Of a stretch of 64,000 bases of DNA, positions 42,704 to 51,887 are shown in pieces. The first letter of the stretch is position 1. The number at the start of each line of letters is the position of its first letter. The notes below the pieces were generated by a model that worked only from the letters and a program-made list of their open reading frames with translations, did not search any database and had not been told where the DNA came from. The stretch covers positions 1 through 64,000 of the forward strand of contig JAWLFJ010000005.1 in NCBI GenBank assembly GCA_041685625.1, read 5' to 3'. This DNA comes from Albimonas sp041685625. Its GTDB lineage: Bacteria; Pseudomonadota; Alphaproteobacteria; Rhodobacterales; Rhodobacteraceae. The position numbers and the translations under genes were made by a program.

Positions 42704-43351
42704 TCAGTCGATCCGGCAGAGCACGTGGACGACCCCGACGCGCTCGCCGAACTCGCGGTTGCCCGGCAGATAGGGTCGCGGCTCGCCGACCTGCAGCGGG
42801 GTCCAGAGGCCCTCTTCCTCCAGCCGCGCCAGCATCTCGGGAAACCCCGCGCTCTCCCAGCGGTCCGAGCGCTGGGTGAAGGCCACCGCCCCGCCGGGGC
42901 GCACGCAGCGGACGACGTCGCGCATCAGCCCCTCGACGTCCGCGACGTAGGTCAGCACGCCGACCGAGGCCGCCGCGTCGCAGGCGTCGGTCGCCACCGG
43001 CAAAGGCAGCCTCTGCAGATCGTGCCGGATCAGCCGGTCGTAGCGCCCGGTGCGCGCGGCGATCTCCAGCGAGGCGCCGGAGATGTCGAGGCCGTCGAGC
43101 CGGAAATCCCCCTCCGCCGCCAGCGCCTCCGCGAACATTCCGGTCCCGCAGCCGACGTCGAGGACCCGCGCCCCCGTCGCCAGATGCGGCGCCAGCGCCG
43201 CCGCCGTGCGTTCCGGCGCACGGTAGCGCCAGCCGCGGAGGGTCTCGTCGTAGGTCTCGGCCCAGTCGTCGTAGAAGCGCTCCACCGCCTCGGCCTCGGT
43301 CGATCCCTCGCCGAGCGTGAAGTCCGCGCCGCGCTTCGGGTCGTCGTCCAT
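42704..43351 (-). CDS. Class I SAM-dependent methyltransferase
   Basis: A 215-residue methyltransferase. Motif I VLDVGCGTGMFAEALA is near residues 64-79; motif II LDGLDISGASLEIA; motif IV DAAASVGVLTYV; and motif V VVRCVRPGGAVAFTQRSD. The N-terminal helix AVERFYDDWAETYDETLRGW is typical of small-molecule or carboxyl methyltransferases of the UbiE-like superfamily. It lies 76 bp upstream of, and on the same strand as, the molybdoenzyme gene. Substrate unknown. Confidence 0.9.
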   Translation of the reverse strand: MDDDPKRGADFTLGEGSTEAEAVERFYDDWAETYDETLRGWRYRAPERTAAALAPHLATGARVLDVGCGTGMFAEALAAEGDFRLDGLDISGASLEIAARTGRYDRLIRHDLQRLPLPVATDACDAAASVGVLTYVADVEGLMRDVVRCVRPGGAVAFTQRSDRWESAGFPEMLARLEEEGLWTPLQVGEPRPYLPGNREFGERVGVVHVLCRID

Positions 43352-43442
43352 TTCGTCCTCCCCGCATGCTCTCCGCGCGGCGCGATCGCACTCCGGACGC
43401 GGCGCCGCCGCAAGTCCCGATCCCGGCCGCGCGCGCCGGACC

Positions 43443-44189
43443 TCAGCCGGGATCCGAGGTCACGGGATCGAAGAACACGCCGCCATAGGTCTGTTCGACC
43501 GGCTGCAGCTCGATCGCCGAGACGTTGACGTGCGACGGCGCCTGGACGGCGTAGAGCACGGCCGCCGCCACGTCTGCGGGCGAGAGATCGCGGATGCCGG
43601 TGTCCTTGGCGCGCGCCGCGACGGCCGCATCTGCGATCGCCGCCTCGTAGAACTCGGTGCGCACCCGCCCCGGCCGGATGTCGGTGACGCGCAGGCCGGT
43701 GCCGCGGAGCTCCAGCCTCAGGTTCCGCGCGATCATCGCCACCGCGGCCTTGCTTCCCCCGTAGATCGCGGAGACCGAAGGATAGAGCGCCGCCGTCGAG
43801 CCGATCAGCACCAGATGCCCGCGACCCCGCGCGATCATCGCGGGCAGCGCGAGGCGGATCAGGTCCAGCACCGCCGTCACGTTGGTCTCGACGGTCGCCG
43901 CCAGCTCCTCGCGCGAGGTATCGGCGAGTCCGGCGAAGCCGCCGCCCCGCCCGGCGTTCAGCACCAGCACCTCGGGCGCGGCCGCCGCCACCACCGCGGC
44001 GAGCGCCTCCGGGTCCCGCACGTCCGCGGCGTGGGGGATGCAGCCGGTGCGCTCGGCCAGCGCCGCGAGGCGATCGGCCCGGCGCGCCATGACGTGCACC
44101 CGCAGCCCCGCCCCCGCCAACGCCTCCGCCGTCGCCGCCCCGATGCCCGAGGAGGCGCCCGTCACCAGCGCGGTCCGCGACGCGTCCAT
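43443..44189 (-). CDS. SDR oxidoreductase (YdfG-like)
   Basis: A 248-residue short-chain dehydrogenase. NADP-binding TGASSGIG at 10-17, NAG at 78-80, and the catalytic Ser131, Tyr143 and Lys147 (IGSTAALYPSVSAIYGGSK). The C-terminal VNVSAIELQPVEQTYGG is typical of the YdfG / serine-3-dehydrogenase group, which act on 3-hydroxy acids. 11 bp after the MFS transporter gene, so they form an operon and the transported compound may be its substrate. Start ATG at 44189. Confidence 0.92.
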   Translation of the reverse strand: MDASRTALVTGASSGIGAATAEALAGAGLRVHVMARRADRLAALAERTGCIPHAADVRDPEALAAVVAAAAPEVLVLNAGRGGGFAGLADTSREELAATVETNVTAVLDLIRLALPAMIARGRGHLVLIGSTAALYPSVSAIYGGSKAAVAMIARNLRLELRGTGLRVTDIRPGRVRTEFYEAAIADAAVAARAKDTGIRDLSPADVAAAVLYAVQAPSHVNVSAIELQPVEQTYGGVFFDPVTSDPG

Positions 44190-44200
44190 CGCCGCCCCCC

Positions 44201-45388
44201 TCAGGCCGGGGCCGTCAGCGCGCGCGGCGCCGGCAGCGAGGCGGCCAGCGCCAGCCCGACCGCGGCGGCCGCCGCCAGCGCGAGGAAGGCGAGCGTGTAG
44301 GCCCCGGTCACGTCGAAGGTCCAGCCCGCCGCCACCGGTCCGATCGCGGCCCCGATGGTGCCGAAGAACAGCACCGCGCCGAAGATCGCGCCGAGCGAGC
44401 CGAGGCCGAAATACTCGGCGATCGTCGGCGAGACCACGGTGAAGAACCCGCCATGCGCGAAACCGTAGACCGCGACCGCGAGGAACAGCGGCTCCGGCGT
44501 CCGGATCACGGCGAACGCCGAGAGCGCGGCGATCAGCGGCACGAAGCAGAGCATGTAGGCCAGTCGCCCGCCGATCCGGTCGATCATGCCGCCGACGAGC
44601 AGCCGGCCCGCCACGCTCGCCCCGCCCGAGACCGAGAGCAGCGTCGCCGCCGCCGCCGCGTCGAGGCCGAGATCGCGGCCGTGCACCACGAGATGCACCG
44701 GCACCGTGATCAGCGTCGGAAAGAACAGGAACTGGAGGGCGCAGATCGTCCAGAACGCGCGCCCGCGCCGCGCCTCGCGCAGCGCGAGGCCGGGCGGCGC
44801 CGGGGCCGGCGCCCCGGCGGCCGTCCGCCGTTCGGGCGCGGGCGACATGGCGAGCGAGGCGAGCAGCACCAGCGCGGCCGCGGCGGCGCCGAGCACCACC
44901 ACCGCCTCGCGCCAGCCGAGCGCGACCACCAGCAGCGCGGCGATCGGCGGCAGCGCCACCTGCCCCGCCGCGGTGCCGGTCTTGACCACCCCCGTCATCA
45001 TGCCGCGCCGCGTCTCGAACCAGCGCGCGACGGTGGAGAGCGTGACGACGTCGTGGCTCGCCAGTCCGACGCCGATGAAGACGGCGAAGAGCGCCGGCAG
45101 ATGCCACGGCTCCGACACCAGCGAGATCCCCGCATAGCCGGCCGCGAACATCGTGCCGGCGACGGCGAGGACGGGCCGCGGACCGAAGCGGTCCGACAGC
45201 CGGCCCATCACCGCGGCGAGGAGCCCCATCGTCAGGAACGCGACCGAGGTGCTGCTCGCCAGCAGGGTGCGCGACCAGCCGAACTCGTCCTCGAGGGCGC
45301 CGAACAGGACGCCGAAGGAGAACAGCAGCCCGATCACCGTGAACTGCGTCACGCAGGCGCCGGCGACGACGAGCGTCCGGGGCGACAT
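44201..45388 (-). CDS. MFS transporter (monocarboxylate/OFA-like)
   Basis: A 395-residue transporter with twelve predicted membrane spans. It has the MFS loop 2-3 signature AVMGRLSDRFGPRPVLAVAG, and the motif GVGLASHDVVTLSTVARWFETRRGMMTGVV characteristic of the MCT/OFA-like branch that carries carboxylates. Located directly upstream of the SDR gene on the same strand. Substrate undetermined. Confidence 0.9.
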   Translation of the reverse strand: MSPRTLVVAGACVTQFTVIGLLFSFGVLFGALEDEFGWSRTLLASSTSVAFLTMGLLAAVMGRLSDRFGPRPVLAVAGTMFAAGYAGISLVSEPWHLPALFAVFIGVGLASHDVVTLSTVARWFETRRGMMTGVVKTGTAAGQVALPPIAALLVVALGWREAVVVLGAAAAALVLLASLAMSPAPERRTAAGAPAPAPPGLALREARRGRAFWTICALQFLFFPTLITVPVHLVVHGRDLGLDAAAAATLLSVSGGASVAGRLLVGGMIDRIGGRLAYMLCFVPLIAALSAFAVIRTPEPLFLAVAVYGFAHGGFFTVVSPTIAEYFGLGSLGAIFGAVLFFGTIGAAIGPVAAGWTFDVTGAYTLAFLALAAAAAVGLALAASLPAPRALTAPA

Positions 45389-45671
45389 GGCGTTCCTCCG
45401 ATCACCGGGCCCGACGGGCCGGGGAACCCAGATTGCGGCCCCGCGCCGCCGGCGGCAAGCCCGCGCCGGCCGCCTCAGGGGCCGAGCGCGCGGCTCGCGG
45501 CGAAGCCGACGGGGTCCGGCGGTTTTGCGATTGCATTGACGTGAAGGCACACCTACGCTTCGTTCCACAACAGCGACTTGCCGAGACTCCGGCCCGATCG
45601 GCGCACCTGAATCGCCTGCCGCGGAGCTCTTGGGGAACAAGCGATAAACCGAAGTCTTGGGAGGACTCCGA

Positions 45672-46778
45672 ATGACCCGTCGCGACGACCGTGACCGTAT
45701 CGTCCATGAAGTGGGCGGCCAGAAGATCCGACGCCGCGACGTGATGCGCGCCGGCCTCGGGGGCGTGACGCTGGCGGCCGCCTCCGGCCTCTCGACCGGC
45801 GGCGCCAAGGCGCAGAGCCCCGAGTTCCGCTTCCGCATGCAGTCCTTCCTCGGCCCCGGCACGACCGAGTGGGACGTCCTGGTGCCCCGCTACGTCGAGC
45901 GCGTGCGCGAGATGTCGAACGGCCGGATCGAGATCCAGCCCTTCCCGCCGGGCGCGGTGGTGCCGACCTTCGAGCTGCTCGACGCCGTCTCCAAGGGCGT
46001 GGTGGAGATCGGCTACGGCGCGCAGGTCTACTGGCGCGGCAGCATCCCCTTCTCGCTCTGGACCTGGGGCGTGCCGTTCGCCTTCTCGGCGCTCGACCAC
46101 TACGACTATCTCTGGCACGAGGCCGGCCTGCTCGAGGTTGTGCGGGACGCTTGGGCCAAGGAGGGCGTGCATTTCCTCGGCCCGGTCTATTCGGACGAGT
46201 GGGGCGCGACGATGTCGCGCGAGAAGCTCTCGCGGCTCTCCGACTTCGACGGCGTCAAGATCCGGTCCTTCGGCCTCGGCGCGGAGATCTGGAAGGCGCA
46301 GGGCGCGTCCATCGTGACGATCCCCGGCGAGGAGCAGTACACGGCCATGTCGACCGGCGTGATCGACGCGTCGAACTGGGGCTCGCCCGACGGCTTCAGG
46401 GCGGTCAAGCTGCACGAGGTCGCAAAGTTCTATCTGGCCCCGTCGCTGATCAAGTTCGACATTGAGGACCAGTTCATGAACATGCGGGCCTATGATGGCC
46501 TGCCGGACGACCTCAAGGCGGTGATGAACCTCGCCACCCGGGTCTACGCGGTGGAGCGCGCGGCGACCTCCACCTACAACAGCGCCCTCGCGGTGCAGGA
46601 GATGAAGGCCGCCGGCGTCGAGTTCGACACGCTCCCGCCGGAGGACATCGAGGAGATGAAGCGCATCTCCTCCGAGGCGCTGGACCGCATGGCCGGCGAC
46701 GATCCCGGCACCGAGGCGGTGCTCAAGATCATCTTCGAGACGCGCGACGCGCTGAACCAGCGACCGTCCGACATCTGA
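45672..46778 (+). CDS. dctP: TRAP transporter substrate-binding protein DctP (Tat-exported)
   Basis: A 368-residue periplasmic solute receptor. A twin-arginine signal (KIRRRDVMRAGLGG with an Ala-rich core to about residue 47) directs folded export. DctP features: WDVLVPRYVERVREMSNGRIEIQPFPPGAV, the carboxylate-binding Arg in FDGVKIRSFG and GVIDASNWGSPDGF. It belongs to the larger Tat-dependent DctP group for 2-oxoacids or similar carboxylates. First gene of a dctPQM operon. A TTGACG box at 45536-45541 may be the -35 element. Start chosen for the GGGAGGA site. Confidence 0.95.
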   Translation: MTRRDDRDRIVHEVGGQKIRRRDVMRAGLGGVTLAAASGLSTGGAKAQSPEFRFRMQSFLGPGTTEWDVLVPRYVERVREMSNGRIEIQPFPPGAVVPTFELLDAVSKGVVEIGYGAQVYWRGSIPFSLWTWGVPFAFSALDHYDYLWHEAGLLEVVRDAWAKEGVHFLGPVYSDEWGATMSREKLSRLSDFDGVKIRSFGLGAEIWKAQGASIVTIPGEEQYTAMSTGVIDASNWGSPDGFRAVKLHEVAKFYLAPSLIKFDIEDQFMNMRAYDGLPDDLKAVMNLATRVYAVERAATSTYNSALAVQEMKAAGVEFDTLPPEDIEEMKRISSEALDRMAGDDPGTEAVLKIIFETRDALNQRPSDI

Positions 46779-46800
46779 CCGGCGCCATACGGGCGTCACG

Positions 46801-46836
46801 GGCCCCGGCGGGGCGGCGCGACGCGCCGCCGGGGCC
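46801..46836 (+). terminator. Attenuator hairpin between dctP and dctQ
   Basis: An 11-bp stem GGCCCCGGCGG / CCGCCGGGGCC with an inner pairing loop, 22 bp after the dctP stop, followed by TTCCTGC. Such hairpins after the binding-protein gene usually lower permease expression relative to the receptor or protect the upstream mRNA. Confidence 0.65.
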
Positions 46837-46866
46837 TTCCTGCATGCCGATACGACGGGAGCGCGC

Positions 46867-47421
46867 ATGGTCGCCGTGATGAGGATGTTCGTGCGGACGG
46901 TCGACGGGCTGAACGGCTTCGTCGGACGGACCGTGGCCCTCGGTCTTCTGGGGCTGATCGCCCTCGTGGTCTGGGAGGTGTTCCTGCGCTACGGCCTGAA
47001 CGCGCCGACCACCTGGGGCAACGAGCTGATCACCTACCTCTTCGCCGCCTACATCCTGCTGGGCGGCGGCTACACGTTGCTGCACCGCGATCACGTCGCC
47101 ATGGACATCGTCTACTCGAACATGTCCCCCCGCAGGCAGGCGACGGCGGACGTGCTGACCGCCTTCTTCGTGATCATCTACTGCGCGGTCCTGCTGCAGC
47201 AGACCTCGATCATGACCTACGAGGCGCTGGAGCGCGGACAGACCGCGAACAGCGACTGGGGCCCGCCCCTGTTCCCCGTCTATCTCGCGATGCCGATCGG
47301 CGCCGCGCTGATCCTGCTTCAGGCGGTCGCCAAGCTCGTGCGCGACCTGCACATGGCCATAACCGGACGGCCGCTCATGGGAGAGCGCCGGACCCGAGAC
47401 AGAGGCGAGCCCGCGCTGTGA
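46867..47421 (+). CDS. dctQ: TRAP transporter small permease DctQ
   Basis: A 184-residue membrane protein with four spans. Family line VWEVFLRYGLNAPTTWGNELITYLFAAYILLGGGYTL at about 35-71 and RDHVAMDIVYSNM. Overlaps the following gene by GTGA (47418-47421). Binds the M subunit to form the Na+-driven permease. Confidence 0.94.
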   Translation: MVAVMRMFVRTVDGLNGFVGRTVALGLLGLIALVVWEVFLRYGLNAPTTWGNELITYLFAAYILLGGGYTLLHRDHVAMDIVYSNMSPRRQATADVLTAFFVIIYCAVLLQQTSIMTYEALERGQTANSDWGPPLFPVYLAMPIGAALILLQAVAKLVRDLHMAITGRPLMGERRTRDRGEPAL

Positions 47422-48731
47422 GCATCGAACTCGTCACCCTCATCCTCTTCGGCTCGTTCCTGCTGCTGATGATCGCCGGCGTGCCGCTGGTCTTCTCGCT
47501 CGGCGGCTCGGCGGTGATCGGCACCTATTTCCTCTGGGGGCCCAACGCGCTCTACGCCGTGGGCATCCGCACCTTCAGCTCGGCCACCAGCTTCGTGCTG
47601 CTGGCGATCCCCATGTTCATCTTCATGGGGGCGATGCTGGAACGATCCGGCATAGCCGGCGACCTCTACGAAATGATGCAGAAGTGGCTCGGCGCGCTGA
47701 ACGGCGGCCTCGCGGTCGGCACCGTGCTGGTCTGCACCATCTTCGCGGCGCTGGTGGGCGTCAGCGGCGCCGCCACGGTCACCATGGCGATGGTCGCCCT
47801 GCCCTCGATGCTTTCGCACAACTACAGCAAGGGCATCAGCCTCGGCTGCATCGCGGGCGGCGGCGCGCTCGGCGTGCTGATCCCGCCGAGCGTGATGATG
47901 ATCGTGCTCGGCCTCTACACCAACACCTCGGTCGGCATGCTGTTCCTCGGCGGGATCACGGCGGGGATGGTCATCGTCCTGCTCTTCGCGCTCTACATCC
48001 TGATCGTCTGCGCCTGGAAACCCGAGCTCGGACCGGCGGTGCCCGTCGCGGAGCGCGCGACCTGGCCCGAGAAGTTTCGCGCACTGCGTTCGGTGATCAT
48101 GCCCCTGGCGCTCATCACGCTGGTCCTCGGCAGCATCGTGGGCGGCGCGGCGACGCCGAGCGAGGCGGCGGGCATCGGCGCCCTCGGCGCCATGATCTCG
48201 GCGGGCTCGCGCGGCAAGCTGACCTGGGAGGCGGTCTTCGAATCCTGCAAGATCACCCTGCGCCTGAGCTGCATGGTGATGTGGATCGTGTTCGCCGCGG
48301 CGATCTTCACCTCGCTCTACGCCGCGGTCGGCGCCGACGCCCTGGTGCGCGACGCGCTCGCCTTGCTGCCGGGCGGCAAGTGGGGCGTGCTGATCGGCAT
48401 GCAGGTGATCTGGATCGTGATGGGGGCGTTCCTCGATCCCATCGGCATCATGATCCTGACCGCGCCGCTGTTCTTCCCGATCGCGGTCCAGCTCGGCTTC
48501 GATCCGGTCTGGCTCGGCGTCCTCTTCGTCGTGAACATGGAGATGGCGTTCCTGACGCCGCCCTTCGGGTTCAACCTGTTCTATCTGCGCAGCGTGGTGC
48601 CGAAAGGCGTGACCATGGGCGACATCTACAAGTCGGTCGCCCCCTTCGTCGCGCTGCAGGCGCTGGCGCTGGTGCTGATGGTCATATTCCCCGGCCTGAT
48701 CACCTGGCTGCCCTACACGCTGCTGCGCTGA
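47418..48731 (+). CDS. dctM: TRAP transporter large permease DctM
   Basis: A 437-residue permease with about twelve spans, GTG start in the overlap with dctQ. Conserved sites: SGAATVTMAMVALPSM, the LIPPSVMMIV line near residues 154-163, GGAATPSEAAGIGALGA and the C-terminal MGAFLDPIGIMILTAPLFFPI and FLTPPFGFNLF. It is intact and diverged from the decayed copy at 3995-4265. Substrate probably a carboxylate such as a 2-oxoacid or sugar acid. Confidence 0.96.
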   Translation: MSIELVTLILFGSFLLLMIAGVPLVFSLGGSAVIGTYFLWGPNALYAVGIRTFSSATSFVLLAIPMFIFMGAMLERSGIAGDLYEMMQKWLGALNGGLAVGTVLVCTIFAALVGVSGAATVTMAMVALPSMLSHNYSKGISLGCIAGGGALGVLIPPSVMMIVLGLYTNTSVGMLFLGGITAGMVIVLLFALYILIVCAWKPELGPAVPVAERATWPEKFRALRSVIMPLALITLVLGSIVGGAATPSEAAGIGALGAMISAGSRGKLTWEAVFESCKITLRLSCMVMWIVFAAAIFTSLYAAVGADALVRDALALLPGGKWGVLIGMQVIWIVMGAFLDPIGIMILTAPLFFPIAVQLGFDPVWLGVLFVVNMEMAFLTPPFGFNLFYLRSVVPKGVTMGDIYKSVAPFVALQALALVLMVIFPGLITWLPYTLLR

Positions 48732-48743
48732 GCGGCGGTCTCC

Positions 48744-48777
48744 GCCGGCCCCCGCCTCCGAGGCGACGGGGGCCGGC
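48744..48777. terminator. Shared terminator hairpin between dctM and the haem-peroxidase gene
   Basis: An 11-bp stem GCCGGCCCCCG / CGGGGGCCGGC with a 12-base loop. It separates two convergent genes ending at 48731 and 48780. Confidence 0.7.
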
Positions 48778-48779
48778 GC

Positions 48780-50444
48780 TCAGAGGTGATCGAACCCGGC
48801 CGTGACCTCGCCCGTCCCGCCGTCCTGGCGGTTGCGCGCCACCAGGTCATTCAGGCTCGAGGTTTCGGCGATGATCTCCATGCCGCGGCGGGAGAACGTC
48901 TCGGGCCCGTAGACGTTTCGCGACAGCAACGGATTGGTCAGCGCGTGTGAGAAGGCGTCGGCCGCCACCATGTCTCGCATCAGGTCGCCGAGGATCGCGC
49001 CCGGCGCCGGCTCGTCGGCGAAGAGCCCCACATGCAGCTCGACCAGGTCGACGTCGCCGTAGAGCGCCTCGAGCCGCCGCGCCAGCCCCTCGTCCGAGGT
49101 GAAGTCCGAGAAATCGCGATGGGGCCTCCGCCGGACGGCGCGGCGATAGGCGTTGTAGGGCTGCGTCCGCAGGGTCCGCCCCATCTCGATCGCCGCGCGC
49201 TCCGCACCCAGCAGAAAGTCCGGCGTGTTGGCGAGCCCGATGCGGCCGGCCGGCTGGCGCGAAGCCTCCGCGATCACCGCCTCGACGCCGAGGCGTTCCA
49301 GCAGCGCGTTGTTGAACCGGAAGTCCCTCGCCGTCACCTCGCGCCCCCCCAGCGTGACCCGGTCGGGCACCAGTCCGTGCCAGCGATAGAGCAGGTTGAA
49401 CTCGAGCGCGATTCGGTTGGTGCGGTACCAGGGCCGCCGCTCGGCGAAACCGACGTCCGTGCGGAAGCGGAACGGCAGGTTCGCGATGTGGTTGATGTAG
49501 TCCTCGATGACGACGCGCAGCAGGCCCACGGTGTTGACGCAGCGCGCGGTGTGGAACAGCCGGTCATCGTCCCAAAGCGGGTTGGCCGCCGCCAGCTCGG
49601 CCGCGATGCGGTTGTGCTCGCGCAGGAAGATCGTGCTGATCGCAGCGTAGAGGATCGTGGAGTTCCCCCGCTCCAGCCCGGAGGCGTAGAGGAACGGCAG
49701 CCGCTCCTCGACGAGCGCCGCGCGGGCGGCCGGGTCCGGCTCGGCGTGCTCCAGGCCGGCCTCCATCAGGGCGCGGATTCGCGGGGTGCCGTTTGCGCCG
49801 GTGACGTAGGGCATCTCCGCTAAGGCCGGGTCGAAGCCGCCGTCCGGCCCGCGCAGCCGCGGCGGATAGGCGCCGGTATCGGTCTCCACCACGCGCAGCC
49901 GCCCGCCCTTGCGCTCGCGCAGCATGTCGGCCTGGCGCGCGTCGAGTCCGTAGATCTGGCAGAGGTCGATCTCGTGGTTCGACGTGTTGAGCCGGCGGTC
50001 TTCGGGATGGGTGCGCAGGAAGCTGTCGGTGAACCACTGCGCGAAGAAGCAGAACAGGATCGAACTGCGGCCGGTCACGAAACGTTCCCGCCGAAACAGC
50101 TCGGTCGCCTCGCCGGCGTCGGGCAGCGCGGCGACGAACGCCGCCGGGGCGGCCGGCAGATGCCTGCCGGTGAAGCGGCGGTCCGTGAGACCCGGCCAGG
50201 TGGTGTAGTCCGGATCGGGCGGCGCGGGCGGCGGCGCGTCCGGCGAGCGAGCGGAAATCGCCTCGATCGGCGCCGCCGACCACAGCGCACGCGCATAGGG
50301 CCGCGGCGCCGCACGGGCGACGAGGCTATCCACCGCCAGCCGGTTCAGGGCGCGGCCGACCGCCGGAATCCGGTCCAGTCGCCGGATCACGCCGCCGAAA
50401 CGGTGCAGCACGGCGAAAGGCGAAGAGGCGGTCTCCCGCGGCAT
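48780..50444 (-). CDS. Cyclooxygenase-like haem peroxidase/dioxygenase
   Basis: A 554-residue member of the animal haem-peroxidase superfamily, closest by eye to the PGHS (COX) and linoleate diol synthase/alpha-dioxygenase branch, which put O2 into fatty acids. Alignable landmarks: FCFFAQWFTDSFLRT (131-145), IDLCQIYG (159-166), TIFLREHNRI (271-280) and EFNLLYRWHGLVPD (348-361). Tyr353 and His356 correspond to the COX radical Tyr385 and proximal haem His388. The distal His207 of COX is Asp140 here, suggesting that it lost peroxidase but may keep dioxygenase activity. No signal peptide. Last gene of an operon after the P450 (24-bp gap). Confidence 0.88.
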   Translation of the reverse strand: MPRETASSPFAVLHRFGGVIRRLDRIPAVGRALNRLAVDSLVARAAPRPYARALWSAAPIEAISARSPDAPPPAPPDPDYTTWPGLTDRRFTGRHLPAAPAAFVAALPDAGEATELFRRERFVTGRSSILFCFFAQWFTDSFLRTHPEDRRLNTSNHEIDLCQIYGLDARQADMLRERKGGRLRVVETDTGAYPPRLRGPDGGFDPALAEMPYVTGANGTPRIRALMEAGLEHAEPDPAARAALVEERLPFLYASGLERGNSTILYAAISTIFLREHNRIAAELAAANPLWDDDRLFHTARCVNTVGLLRVVIEDYINHIANLPFRFRTDVGFAERRPWYRTNRIALEFNLLYRWHGLVPDRVTLGGREVTARDFRFNNALLERLGVEAVIAEASRQPAGRIGLANTPDFLLGAERAAIEMGRTLRTQPYNAYRRAVRRRPHRDFSDFTSDEGLARRLEALYGDVDLVELHVGLFADEPAPGAILGDLMRDMVAADAFSHALTNPLLSRNVYGPETFSRRGMEIIAETSSLNDLVARNRQDGGTGEVTAGFDHL

Positions 50445-50468
50445 GATCGGTTCTCCCGGCGTGTCGGT

Positions 50469-51887
50469 CTAGTCGCCGCCGCGGCGGGCGAAGCGCGCGA
50501 CGCGCAGATGGCCCTCCGGCGCGGCCACGTTGAGCTCGAAGCGGCCCTCGCTCCAGCGCGGCGTCGCCGTCAACGCCCAGTCGGCGTCGGCGACGAGCCG
50601 CGCGCAGAACCTTTTGGCGATGCTCAGCGCCACGTCCCGCCCCGGGCAGACATGCGCGTGCGGGTCCTCCGCGGGATCGTGCATGAAGCCGTGCGGCCAG
50701 ACCAGCCCGGCCTCGGCCGCGGGATCCTCGAAGCGGGCGGGATCGAACGCGTCGGGCCGGTCGTATCGGGCGGGATCGCGCTGGACCATCGGGATCACCC
50801 CGACCACCCTCTCGCCCCGCTCGACGCGGTAGCGGCCGTCCGACGCCTCCAGCGCGAAGTCCCGCGTCGCCGTGCCGTAGACGAAGAACACGGGTGGATG
50901 CAGCCGCAGCGTCTCCTTGAGAAAGCGGTCGAGCCGCGGCAGCGCCGCCGTCGCCGCGAGGCCGAGCGGCCCGCCGGCCTCGGAGCTCGCCGCCTCCACC
51001 TCGGCGCGCAGCGCCGCGGCCTCGTCGGGGTTCGCCGCCAGCTCCCCGAGCACGGACTTGAAGAGGTTCTGCAGCCCCAGAAAGCAGTTTACGCCCATCA
51101 GGAAGGCGACCTGCCCGGCGACGGCGTCCTCGCCGCCGAGCGGCGCCGCCTCCGGCAGCGCCGCGATCTCCCGGAAGCCGGGCGCCGCCTTCAGCACCGC
51201 CATCTGCCGCGCACGCGTCGCCTCGGCCCGCGCGTAGGCGGAGCTCGGGAAATGGCGGGTCAGCCACCGCAGGCGGTGCCCGAAGATCCCGGGATAGAGC
51301 GGTCGCAGCACGGGCCGCTCCGGCGCCGAGCCGATCAGCCAATCGTGCAGGAAATCCTCGACGAGGATCTCGATCCCGTCGCGAAGCGCCACGCGGCTCT
51401 CCGCCTCCCAACGCGCGAACGCCGCGTCGATCGCGCGGTCGAGCGCCGGCTCTAGGCGACCCGCCCGCAGCCGGAGCAGCGCGACATGCAGGGCCTTCGG
51501 ATCGGAATGGCCGAAGCCGCGGGAGAAGATGCCGGGGGTCGTGGGCCCCACCAGGGGCCGCGGCGGCGCGACGGCGGGTCCGAAACCGTATTCCTTCTCC
51601 AGCCGTCCGTCCCAGTCGGAGAAGACGGCGAAGGCCGTCGCGTCGGTCACCGCCACCGCTCGCCCGAAGGCCGCGACACGGAACACGTTGGAGCGATGGC
51701 GCCGGCGCAGCGCCTCGAAATGGCGTTTCCAGCCGTCGACGAACTGCAGCTTCAGCGTATGCCACACGGCCGAGACGAGCGGCAGCCCGCGCGATCCGGG
51801 AACCGGCCGCAGCGCGGCCGGAGCCGTCGCGGCCGACCTCGCCGTCTCGGTCTCCCGCCCGGAACCGCCGCCCCCCTCGCGCTTCAC
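50469..51887 (-). CDS. Cytochrome P450, CYP74-clan-like (hydroperoxide-rearranging)
   Basis: A 472-residue P450. Landmarks fit the CYP74 clan (allene oxide synthase/hydroperoxide lyase) rather than monooxygenases: start PVPGSRGLPLVSA (28-40), I-helix GVNCFLGLQN with Asn267 and no acid-Thr pair for O2 activation, ExxR at Glu325-Arg328 (ETLRLHPPVFFVYG), then GVIPMVQRDPARYDRP. The haem Cys414 (HAHVCPGRD) lies in a longer loop lacking FxxGxxxC, with an insertion like that of CYP74. Such enzymes act on fatty-acid hydroperoxides without a redox partner, and none is encoded nearby. Start overlaps the cyclase stop (ATGA). Confidence 0.87.
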   Translation of the reverse strand: MKREGGGGSGRETETARSAATAPAALRPVPGSRGLPLVSAVWHTLKLQFVDGWKRHFEALRRRHRSNVFRVAAFGRAVAVTDATAFAVFSDWDGRLEKEYGFGPAVAPPRPLVGPTTPGIFSRGFGHSDPKALHVALLRLRAGRLEPALDRAIDAAFARWEAESRVALRDGIEILVEDFLHDWLIGSAPERPVLRPLYPGIFGHRLRWLTRHFPSSAYARAEATRARQMAVLKAAPGFREIAALPEAAPLGGEDAVAGQVAFLMGVNCFLGLQNLFKSVLGELAANPDEAAALRAEVEAASSEAGGPLGLAATAALPRLDRFLKETLRLHPPVFFVYGTATRDFALEASDGRYRVERGERVVGVIPMVQRDPARYDRPDAFDPARFEDPAAEAGLVWPHGFMHDPAEDPHAHVCPGRDVALSIAKRFCARLVADADWALTATPRWSEGRFELNVAAPEGHLRVARFARRGGD

